The notes under the pieces: generated by a model | Seen by the model: only the letters and a program-made list of their open reading frames with translations | Told to the model about the DNA's origin: nothing | The model's database searches: none | Shown here: piece after piece, positions 12,274-22,200 of the stretch | How the letters are laid out: each line of letters begins with the position of its first letter | Position numbering within the stretch: position 1 is the first letter of the stretch | Origin: Kudoa neothunni | Taxonomy: Eukaryota; Cnidaria | DNA: 64,000 nt | Direction of reading: 5' to 3' | Assembly: GCA_964304625.1 (NCBI GenBank) | Contig: OZ199840.1 | Coordinates: forward strand, 2,914,001 to 2,978,000 | Program-made: the position numbers and the translations under genes

Positions 12274-12673
12274 AATTCTTGGGATTCGATGACTAAATCA
12301 ACTATTTATAATGATTTTATTATGGCGAAATCTAATAGCAAAAAATATTTCTATTATTGCTGATAATTTAGATAAAAACGACTACCAAAATTTAGAATCC
12401 ATATTTTTTAATGGGATAAATGAAATAAACAATGACGAAATAATATCGAACATCGGGGCTATCGGAAATGACAATCTTTCCGATGAACATGAAAATATCA
12501 TAAAAGTTAATCAATATCCAGACGATGTCACAGAAATTGAAATCAACGAGAATATTTATTATTTCAAATATATCGTAATAAAAACATTAATTTCTAAAAC
12601 TACCCAACTTTGTTTTGGCAAACGTAAGAAATATCCTATCGAGCATGGTTCGAAAAAATACGAATATACATAG
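12274..12673 (+). pseudogene. Pogo/jerky-type transposase C-terminal fragment
   Basis: SWDSMTKSTIYNDFIMAK at 12277-12330 resembles the conserved C-terminal block of pogo/Tigger transposases (aW..i...TI.NcF..a). It is followed, one frame over, by a 120-aa open stretch (12311-12673) rich in Asp/Glu/Asn, the kind of acidic tail these proteins have. I see no TIRs. Frame shift between the two parts means it is dead. Assignment rests on one short motif. Confidence 0.4.
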
Positions 12674-12785
12674 GGATATTGGAGACGAAGTACATTAAAT
12701 AATTATAACAACACAAAAGATACTAAAATTATGGAATATTTCTACAAAAAATAAATTTTATTAATTATTTACTCCATCCACCTTG

Positions 12786-13044
12786 TGTGATTTGAAACAT
12801 TTTTTTTGTTTACAAGGTAAAACCCCGGAGCAACTTATTAGGCTGTGGAATTCTGGTTGGTCAGACCTCATTCATTAACGCTTTAGGCACCACAGGACAT
12901 AACATGAAACCCCGCCCCTTATCTTTATGCGGTAGTGTGGGACTTTAACCCACTAAACACCCTCGTCTCAGGGTGACCACCACTCCAAACCCATTCCCGT
13001 TAAAGACGTCGGCTCTGTGAGGGCTGCTAATGTGATTTGAAACA
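12786..13044 (-). mobile_element. Short retroposon (5'-truncated LINE or SINE) with 14-bp target duplication
   Basis: Perfect 14-bp direct repeats TGTGATTTGAAACA at 12786-12799 and 13031-13044 flank a 231-bp insert (12800-13030). The insert begins with T8 on the + strand, i.e. a short poly-A tail on the - strand, as target-primed reverse transcription leaves. It is far more GC-rich than its surroundings. No coding sequence; family not identified. The perfect target duplication suggests a fairly recent insertion. Confidence 0.75.
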
Positions 13045-13062
13045 ATGAAGCGCGGCGAGCCT

Positions 13063-13113
13063 TCAAAAAGTTATGAACCACACATCAATACGTGTGGTTC
13101 ATAACTTTTTTGA
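13063..13113. repeat. Inverted repeat, ~21-bp arms, 8-nt loop
   Basis: Arms 13063-13083 (AAAAAGTTATGAACCACAC core) and 13092-13113 are complementary except for one extra A in the right arm; loop ATCAATAC. It starts 19 bp after the retroposon's target duplication. Function unknown; could be the fused ends of a tiny MITE. Confidence 0.8.
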
Positions 13114-13381
13114 GGTCCCAATGGGATTACGAACGACCGGTCACCCATTATATAATCATTTTCAGCATAATTTAATATCGTATTTATATACCAACAAAGA
13201 TTTAACATTTATTATTGCAATATTTACTTTGTTAATATTTCTACAACCTAGACCACTCGATCCCTACTAGAAAAGCGACCTATGGGCTTGGGGGTATTAG
13301 ATTCGAACGTAATAGAAAGTAATTTTTGAAAAATTTTGAGTCAGACACACGCCAACGTATGCAGATTCCTTTAGTCATTAA

Positions 13382-14160
13382 CCCTTCGAAGACTTTGGGA
13401 TCAAATTGACCTCAAAATATAATTAAAACCAACATTACTATTTTTATACTTATTAAAATTTCTCTATTTTTTATCTATTTTAATAATTGTTTGTACAGTA
13501 TATACTAATAAAATTTTGGGGAAATGATCAAAATAATAGTATGAAAAAATTTTAATCTTCGGAGGACTTTTGGGGTCAAATTGACTCCAAGTTTTTATTT
13601 TACGATTATACAACAAAAATTTTTTAAAAAGTAAAGAAGTGATGTTTTATGAATTCCATCGACTCATTCTTTGGTGAAATGATGATTAATATATCATTTA
13701 ATCCGTGTTAATATCTTACTAATAATCTCGGATCCTGTTCGTAAATGATCGTACGAAGAGTGATACTTCGCATTTATTGTTTTAGTTGATAAGTTGAAGA
13801 CTATAAATTCCTCACGCGACAAAAAAGATTATATACATTTTTAAAAATTTGATCCGAATTATCTAATTATTTGAGCAATTCTTACATTTCTTCGATGAAT
13901 GAACTGAGCAACAGTGTTTATTGCAATATGAGCATGTGGTTTGAGTTTGTTTATCGGTTCCTCGAGGACAATATTCACATCGACGTCTTTTGGCTATTCG
14001 GCAACTGTTAGTCTGAGTCCCTAGATCCCTAGATAGGGTGATTTTGCGTTGACAATTTTCCCTTTTTATAGATTTCGGCCCATGAGAGGTCGACGGTTGA
14101 TAGAGAACTTGTGCGATTTCCTTTAAAAATACTTTAGTTTCGTCCTTTCGATTGATTAAC
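13382..14160 (-). mobile_element. PiggyBac transposon fragment with C-terminal cysteine-rich domain
   Basis: TTAA (13378-13381) followed by the terminus CCCTTCGAAGACTTTGGGATC, with a diverged internal copy of the same block at 13557-13590, is a piggyBac end. On the - strand, about 14140 to 13863, an open frame reads KVFLKEIAQVLYQPSTS...KRRRCEYCPRGT...TTCSYCNKHCC...KKCKNCSNN then stop TAG. This is the piggyBac C-terminal zinc-binding domain (C-x2-C ... C-x2-C ... C-x2-C). The rest of the transposase and the other terminus are missing to the right, so this is a 3' remnant. Confidence 0.8.
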
Positions 14161-14455
14161 TGAGAGTGTAAGTGTATTTTTTAAATGATTTACGGTGATT
14201 CTTCAGCTCAAAATATTTGTGTAACTTGACAAAGGCGGAGTTTCACGCTAGATTAGGATAAAAAACCAAACCGAAAAAGTATTACGATCTGATCTACGTG
14301 AAAATAAATAATAATTGTTATTTTAAACAGTAAATTAGCTATTAAACAGTGGCTTACATTTAACGATCGTCCCCTAACAGCTTGCGAATAATTACATAAA
14401 AGATGTGACAGGATTAATTGTTATATTTCATATTGTTTTACTGAAAAACTAGTCG

Positions 14456-14719
14456 ATGGAAATCGAAAATACCAGAAAATTGAATAGGAAACAATTTTTA
14501 AAATTAGTTTATCAAATAATAATCAAGGGTCATATTAACCACAAAGGACCTCTGAAGATTGTTTTTAGCGACCTTAGAAGGATAATTGGGAGCGAGTCGA
14601 ATTTTGATTGCGAAGCGCTGACCTATACTTTAGTTTGTGAATCTAATTTTGTAATAATCAAAAAATTTCAGGTTTCTTCTATTGAAATCTTAAATGGACG
14701 GACTAAACGTGCTAGATGA
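14456..14719 (+). CDS. Hypothetical small protein (copy 1)
   Basis: 87-aa ORF, MEIENTRKLNRKQFLKLVYQ to GRTKRAR; same as 18250-18513, where it is described. Count once. Confidence 0.35.
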   Translation: MEIENTRKLNRKQFLKLVYQIIIKGHINHKGPLKIVFSDLRRIIGSESNFDCEALTYTLVCESNFVIIKKFQVSSIEILNGRTKRAR

Positions 14720-15433
14720 AATACCGAATAAAATCAGTCAATTTCTTAAAATTATTTTATTAATTTATTTCAAAATATATAATAAATATAAAATAATAGA
14801 AATTAAGATATTAAAGAAAAATAATAAAACGATTAGATCGGGTTAACATTCCGCAAATATTACTATGGCACAATTTTACGATCTAATGTAGTTTACATTC
14901 ATATTATTATTCTATAATATTTCTTTTTTATCAAATTAAATTAATTAGTTTTATATTGATATATACATGATTTTAGATATCAACAAATGTTCTTTTTAAA
15001 AATTGCTCCATATTTCGATCTATGTAAATTAAATACATAGATTTCAATACAATAAATTATTTTATTATATTCTCAATGATGTATCTCATAAGAATTTGAA
15101 TGTTTTCAAATTACAATTCATAACGCGCACGCAACAGATTTTGTGTTATTTCTAATCTTGTATAATCCAAGAGTCGGGATTAATATGTTTTTGTTACACC
15201 CACAAACATTTTAATTAATAAAAAAAGTAGCTCCACAATATTAGAACAAATTACTATTGGTTAATTTACAAATAAATTTCATGAGAAAATTCATATGTCT
15301 GAAAATTAAATAAAGCCAAGTTAAATGGGTCGATTCATCTAAAACTTTAAATAAATCATTAAATAAAGCTCTATTATTTTATAATAATTAAATATATAAG
15401 ATAATTTGTATAGAAAATTGATAAATTTTTGAT

Positions 15434-15470
15434 CATTATTTTAGTTGCGCAATGCGCAACTAAAATAATG
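15434..15470. promoter_or_regulatory. Perfect 37-bp palindrome ending in the SNX14-like ATG (copy 1)
   Basis: 18-bp arms (ATTATTTTAGTTGCGCA core) around a single central A; the last three bases are the start codon of the SNX14-like gene. Same as 19228-19264. Confidence 0.7.
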
Positions 15471-17272
15471 CTTGTGTTTCTAGCTTTAGGGCTATTGCTA
15501 GGAGTGGTTGTACTAACCATATTACATGGGTATTAGTTGCATATCAAATTTTTTAATAAACAATCCGTAGTTATTCAGATGTTATTTATGAGTGGTGTGT
15601 ATGTGAAAAAGACCCTAAACAAATCTCAGTCAATTGTCAAACGACATATCCTCTTGGATATCCAGTTGAAAATTTGTTTCTAATTGATGAAACAATCAAC
15701 AATCTTCTTGTTGAGGTTGATTAGGCATTTTTATTATTATATGAGTCAATACCAATTATTTTAGAATATTGATTTGTTCACAAAAAAATATTTCAAAGAT
15801 TATTTTATGTAAGTGGTTGAAATGCTTATTGATAGGACAACGCTTTTGCATTATAAACATTGTTGTCATGACCAACGAGAGGAATATTTAACCGACTACT
15901 AATTAGAATCGATTATCAAATAAAAGTTTTTCTCAAAGAAATTATCACATCATCTTACACCCAACTACACAACGTAATGCATGTATTAAATCAATTTTGC
16001 TATAAATATTTTCTTGCAGATCAATATCAACAAATGGATTGTTGATCATTTAATTCCACTGTTAATTGACATGGACGTGGTGGTTGGTGTGGTCGAAAAA
16101 AACCGTAATTTGAAGGATGATATTTTCTGTATGGTTTCCAATCTGATGGATTTGAAAAAAGAGTCAAATTCGAAGTATTTTATTATTTTGGCGCATTTTA
16201 TGACAAATAATAATAATAATGTATAATTTTGTGTGGAAGGATATTTGATGTGTTTATTCACGATTTCACATCATCTACGCTTTTGGACTCGACTGTTGAC
16301 AATATTTTGTTATCGTTGGTATTTTAATCGTTGTTGAAATTCTATGAAAACTTTTACGTAGAAAATATATTTGAGAAACTATATGATGAATAATGAGGCA
16401 GACCGATCCACCACCGTCATCTCTGATGGTCAAAATATGGTTTATAATTATAAAATTATGCTTGATGGATACCCTGAATTTGATGACATTCATCTTTCAC
16501 CGAATGTACTTTTAAATTATATTTAATTATTATTTTCTACAATATACACTCGAACTAAATATTATATTCTTTCTAACGAGAATAGTTGACGCTTGATCTG
16601 GGCCAGATTCTTCGAAATGAATTTTATTTGGTGAACTTTATCGATTTTATCTATGATCATCCTTTACGTTATCGCCAATTTATGCTGCTATTATCAATAA
16701 GTGAGGAATTAATGTTTTTTATTCTGTAGATAATTATGTTATAGAACGATTTCAAGAGGTTATTTTGGAGAAGGATGACTTGGCTGAGCAGGAATATTTG
16801 CTTTTGTTGCATAACGAGGTGTGTTGGTTTATTGATATATGATGTTGTTGGTCGTGAAATCTTTGACTCTACCACTCGTTAGGCTGTAAAAATAAAAGAG
16901 ATTTATTTGCTCAACCATTGCAACCACAAAGTTGCTTCGCTACAATTGTTGCCACAGCAGATTGTCGACACTATTGTTGATAGTCTCCAAGATTGCACAC
17001 AAGATCGTACCCACTATATTATGCTATTTATGAGGTGACTTTTGTGGGGGTATTGTAGCACTTTAATGCCTTTCTGTTCCAGCGCGTACAGATGGCTTTT
17101 CAATGTATTCAATGTAGTGGCTTTGAATGAATTTATTGCAAGTTCACATGTGAGATTTTTTTCACATTTTTTAATCTGTCTATGATCTGCTTTTCTAGTT
17201 CATAAAATGTCATTTACCCGCAAAAAGGTCGACCAAAACCGCAAACGACTCGATCAATGATGTTTACGTGAT
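15468..17272 (+). CDS. SNX14: SNX14/Mdm1-like, 5' exons (duplicate copy, cut by gap)
   Basis: Exons 15468-15529, 15571-15715, 15765-15808, 15907-15973, 16020-16174, 16240-16318, 16362-16505, 16586-16700, 16730-16818, 16883-17034,17083-17149 and 17199-17272 are the same as the first twelve exons of the complete gene at 19262-24895. They cover the TM, PXA and RGS parts and stop where the gap begins. Most likely the same locus assembled twice, not a truncated paralogue. Confidence 0.8.
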
Positions 17273-17352
17273 GTACATTATTAGAATTAATATTAATTCT
17301 TAATTACCACATAATTTTGCTAATAACGCATTAATGTATGCAAGCATTATAG

Positions 17353-17827
17353 CAGTGTTTCCCATCGGTGGGACATGGAAATTTTTGAGCGTTTAATGAA
17401 CGACTCTGATAGGACTTTAAAAATAGCGAGCATTGATGTGGCGTGAATAATGGTGAGATAATTGGCCAGTGTGGCGCACTTTGAAATCAATTCCTCGATT
17501 ATTGATTTAGTTTAATGTTGAATGACTATGAATATTATAATACAATGACTAATTATATAACAATAAATAGTAACGTTTAATGCGGTCTTTATCCCCGATA
17601 GAATTGGAATGACTTTAATTCCAATCTTGTCACATTTATAATCGTGATATACCTTTTTGACGTAGCCAAATATTACATTGCTTAATTTTTGTTATTTATC
17701 TGCGGTTGATAAGTTCCGTATACACGATAGTCCTGTCTAATGCTGGTTGAATTACCACGAGTTCCATTTAACGACCTTATTGGCAGAGTGGAGAATTAAA
17801 GATGCTACTTTTTTTAAGTCCATCGTT
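17353..17827. mobile_element. hAT-type MITE, left part (duplicate copy, cut by gap)
   Basis: Begins CAGTGTTTCCC after CATTATAG; same as the left 475 bp of the element at 21147-21828. Confidence 0.75.
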
Positions 17828-18027
17828 NNNNNNNNNNNNNNNNNNNNNNNNNNNNNNNNNNNNNNNNNNNNNNNNNNNNNNNNNNNNNNNNNNNNNNNNN
17901 NNNNNNNNNNNNNNNNNNNNNNNNNNNNNNNNNNNNNNNNNNNNNNNNNNNNNNNNNNNNNNNNNNNNNNNNNNNNNNNNNNNNNNNNNNNNNNNNNNNN
18001 NNNNNNNNNNNNNNNNNNNNNNNNNNN
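17828..18027. other. Assembly gap (200 N)
   Basis: Exactly 200 N, a fixed-size placeholder, so the true distance is unknown and, given the flanking repeats, probably negative (an overlap). Open frames across it are artefacts. Confidence 0.99.
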
Positions 18028-18249
18028 GGCGGAGTTTCACGCTAGATTAGGATAAAAAACCAAACCGAAAAAGTATTACGATCTGATCTACGTGAAAATA
18101 AATAATAATTGTTATTTTAAACAGTAAATTAGCTATTAAACAGTGGCTTACATTTAACGATCGTCCCCTAACAGCTTGCGAATAATTACATAAAAGATGT
18201 GACAGGATTAATTGTTATATTTCATATTGTTTTACTGAAAAACTAGTCG

Positions 18250-18513
18250 ATGGAAATCGAAAATACCAGAAAATTGAATAGGAAACAATTTTTAAAATTA
18301 GTTTATCAAATAATAATCAAGGGTCATATTAACCACAAAGGACCTCTGAAGATTGTTTTTAGCGACCTTAGAAGGATAATTGGGAGCGAGTCGAATTTTG
18401 ATTGCGAAGCGCTGACCTATACTTTAGTTTGTGAATCTAATTTTGTAATAATCAAAAAATTTCAGGTTTCTTCTATTGAAATCTTAAATGGACGGACTAA
18501 ACGTGCTAGATGA
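18250..18513 (+). CDS. Hypothetical small basic protein (copy 2)
   Basis: 87 aa, 749 bp upstream of the SNX14-like start on the same strand. Not recognised. It is basic at both ends (RKLNRKQF... and NGRTKRAR), hydrophobic-helical between, with no signal peptide, no TM segment and no cysteine motif. A 39-nt GT-AG segment (18433-18471, ending TTTCAG) is a multiple of three; if it is an intron the product is 74 aa, ending ALTYTLVSSIEILNGRTKRAR without the central CESNFVIIKKFQ. Length and codon content are compatible with a real small nuclear protein, but I have no homology to support it. Confidence 0.35.
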   Translation: MEIENTRKLNRKQFLKLVYQIIIKGHINHKGPLKIVFSDLRRIIGSESNFDCEALTYTLVCESNFVIIKKFQVSSIEILNGRTKRAR

Positions 18514-19227
18514 AATACCGAATAAAATCAGTCAATTTCTTAAAATTATTTTATTAATTTATTTCAAAATATATAATAAATATAAAATAATAGAAATTAA
18601 GATATTAAAGAAAAATAATAAAACGATTAGATCGGGTTAACATTCCGCAAATATTACTATGGCACAATTTTACGATCTAATGTAGTTTACATTCATATTA
18701 TTATTCTATAATATTTCTTTTTTATCAAATTAAATTAATTAGTTTTATATTGATATATACATGATTTTAGATATCAACAAATGTTCTTTTTAAAAATTGC
18801 TCCATATTTCGATCTATGTAAATTAAATACATAGATTTCAATACAATAAATTATTTTATTATATTCTCAATGATGTATCTCATAAGAATTTGAATGTTTT
18901 CAAATTACAATTCATAACGCGCACGCAACAGATTTTGTGTTATTTCTAATCTTGTATAATCCAAGAGTCGGGATTAATATGTTTTTGTTACACCCACAAA
19001 CATTTTAATTAATAAAAAAAGTAGCTCCACAATATTAGAACAAATTACTATTGGTTAATTTACAAATAAATTTCATGAGAAAATTCATATGTCTGAAAAT
19101 TAAATAAAGCCAAGTTAAATGGGTCGATTCATCTAAAACTTTAAATAAATCATTAAATAAAGCTCTATTATTTTATAATAATTAAATATATAAGATAATT
19201 TGTATAGAAAATTGATAAATTTTTGAT

Positions 19228-19264
19228 CATTATTTTAGTTGCGCAATGCGCAACTAAAATAATG
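19228..19264. promoter_or_regulatory. Perfect 37-bp palindrome ending in the SNX14-like ATG (copy 2)
   Basis: Two 18-bp arms with a one-base centre. The right arm ends in the ATG (19262-19264). In RNA it would fold into a hairpin occupying the start codon; in DNA it would be a symmetric protein site. Either could affect expression. No comparable palindrome was seen at the other gene starts. Confidence 0.7.
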
Positions 19265-22200
19265 CTTGTGTTTCTAGCTTTAGGGCTATTGCTAGGAGTG
19301 GTTGTACTAACCATATTACATGGGTATTAGTTGCATATCAAATTTTTTAATAAACAATCCGTAGTTATTCAGATGTTATTTATGAGTGGTGTGTATGTGA
19401 AAAAGACCCTAAACAAATCTCAGTCAATTGTCAAACGACATATCCTCTTGGATATCCAGTTGAAAATTTGTTTCTAATTGATGAAACAATCAACAATCTT
19501 CTTGTTGAGGTTGATTAGGCATTTTTATTATTATATGAGTCAATACCAATTATTTTAGAATATTGATTTGTTCACAAAAAAATATTTCAAAGATTATTTT
19601 ATGTAAGTGGTTGAAATGCTTATTGATAGGACAACGCTTTTGCATTATAAACATTGTTGTCATGACCAACGAGAGGAATATTTAACCGACTACTAATTAG
19701 AATCGATTATCAAATAAAAGTTTTTCTCAAAGAAATTATCACATCATCTTACACCCAACTACACAACGTAATGCATGTATTAAATCAATTTTGCTATAAA
19801 TATTTTCTTGCAGATCAATATCAACAAATGGATTGTTGATCATTTAATTCCACTGTTAATTGACATGGACGTGGTGGTTGGTGTGGTCGAAAAAAACCGT
19901 AATTTGAAGGATGATATTTTCTGTATGGTTTCCAATCTGATGGATTTGAAAAAAGAGTCAAATTCGAAGTATTTTATTATTTTGGCGCATTTTATGACAA
20001 ATAATAATAATAATGTATAATTTTGTGTGGAAGGATATTTGATGTGTTTATTCACGATTTCACATCATCTACGCTTTTGGACTCGACTGTTGACAATATT
20101 TTGTTATCGTTGGTATTTTAATCGTTGTTGAAATTCTATGAAAACTTTTACGTAGAAAATATATTTGAGAAACTATATGATGAATAATGAGGCAGACCGA
20201 TCCACCACCGTCATCTCTGATGGTCAAAATATGGTTTATAATTATAAAATTATGCTTGATGGATACCCTGAATTTGATGACATTCATCTTTCACCGAATG
20301 TACTTTTAAATTATATTTAATTATTATTTTCTACAATATACACTCGAACTAAATATTATATTCTTTCTAACGAGAATAGTTGACGCTTGATCTGGGCCAG
20401 ATTCTTCGAAATGAATTTTATTTGGTGAACTTTATCGATTTTATCTATGATCATCCTTTACGTTATCGCCAATTTATGCTGCTATTATCAATAAGTGAGG
20501 AATTAATGTTTTTTATTCTGTAGATAATTATGTTATAGAACGATTTCAAGAGGTTATTTTGGAGAAGGATGACTTGGCTGAGCAGGAATATTTGCTTTTG
20601 TTGCATAACGAGGTGTGTTGGTTTATTGATATATGATGTTGTTGGTCGTGAAATCTTTGACTCTACCACTCGTTAGGCTGTAAAAATAAAAGAGATTTAT
20701 TTGCTCAACCATTGCAACCACAAAGTTGCTTCGCTACAATTGTTGCCACAGCAGATTGTCGACACTATTGTTGATAGTCTCCAAGATTGCACACAAGATC
20801 GTACCCACTATATTATGCTATTTATGAGGTGACTTTTGTGGGGGTATTGTAGCACTTTAATGCCTTTCTGTTCCAGCGCGTACAGATGGCTTTTCAATGT
20901 ATTCAATGTAGTGGCTTTGAATGAATTTATTGCAAGTTCACATGTGAGATTTTTTTCACATTTTTTAATCTGTCTATGATCTGCTTTTCTAGTTCATAAA
21001 ATGTCATTTACCCGCAAAAAGGTCGACCAAAACCGCAAACGACTCGATCAATGATGTTTACGTGATGTACATTATTAGAATTAATATTAATTCTTAATTA
21101 CCACATAATTTTGCTAATAACGCATTAATGTATGCAAGCATTATAGCAGTGTTTCCCATCGGTGGGACATGGAAATTTTTGAGCGTTTAATGAACGACTC
21201 TGATAGGACTTTAAAAATAGCGAGCATTGATGTGGCGTGAATAATGGTGAGATAATTGGCCAGTGTGGCGCACTTTGAAATCAATTCCTCGATTATTGAT
21301 TTAGTTTAATGTTGAATGACTATGAATATTATAATACAATGACTAATTATATAACAATAAATAGTAACGTTTAATGCGGTCTTTATCCCCGATAGAATTG
21401 GAATGACTTTAATTCCAATCTTGTCACATTTATAATCGTGATATACCTTTTTGACGTAGCCAAATATTACATTGCTTAATTTTTGTTATTTATCTGCGGT
21501 TGATAAGTTCCGTATACACGATAGTCCTGTCTAATGCTGGTTGAATTACCACGAGTTCCATTTAACGACCTTATTGGCAGAGTGGAGAATTAAAGATGCT
21601 ACTTTTTTTAAGTCCATCGTTAAATTAAATCAGATCTGATCGAATACATTTTAATTTCAATGAGAAAAATAGTATATATTAATCGCGGTCCAATTTTAAT
21701 GTGAAATGAATCTTGATTCAAAGTTATAGACAATTTAAGTTAAAAAATCAATACCTTTGAAGAAGGCGGGACACGGAACTTTCTTTCAAAAAAAGTGGGC
21801 GCGATGAATAAAAAGTTGGGAAACACTGCATTATAGATATTTAACTCTTTAGAGTTTTCTATAACAGAGAATTTCTGATTTTTAAAGTAATGTTAGTATA
21901 TAATAAGAAAACTTCGGATTAAAATGAATTATTGTTGAAAAAATAAATAATAATAATAATAATACGATTTAAACGTTCGTTGATAGATAAATGCGATATT
22001 AAAATTTCTCAAAAAATTTGTGGTTATATGTAATTGTTTTTTACATTATGATTTACAAATTGATAAGTTCGAAATTTCGATACTTTATTATGGAATCATT
22101 TGTGATCATTTTAAATAATAAACCTCTATATTACAATTAATAAATTATAAATTATAATATTAAGGTTAGGCCATTTAAAATCACGAACGAATTTTTAACC

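Larger units (their letters stand above)
14234..17827. repeat. Direct repeat, copy 1 (ends at the assembly gap)
   Basis: 3594 bp, matching 18028-21621 at a constant offset of 3794; I saw no difference in the stretches compared. It ends on the last base before the N run and its partner starts on the first base after it, the signature of two overlapping contig ends placed side by side. Confidence 0.95.
18028..21621. repeat. Direct repeat, copy 2 (starts at the assembly gap)
   Basis: Partner of 14234-17827. This copy continues into unique sequence and carries the complete downstream gene, so it is the one to use. Confidence 0.95.

Noticed and set aside
15809-15906. Extra exon at 15836-15864 after a 27-nt intron in the SNX14-like gene
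   Set aside because: Phase does not fit the next exon; skipping it joins both neighbours in frame and matches the PXA domain.
17747-18055. Open frames across the N run
   Set aside because: They exist only because N codons are not stops.
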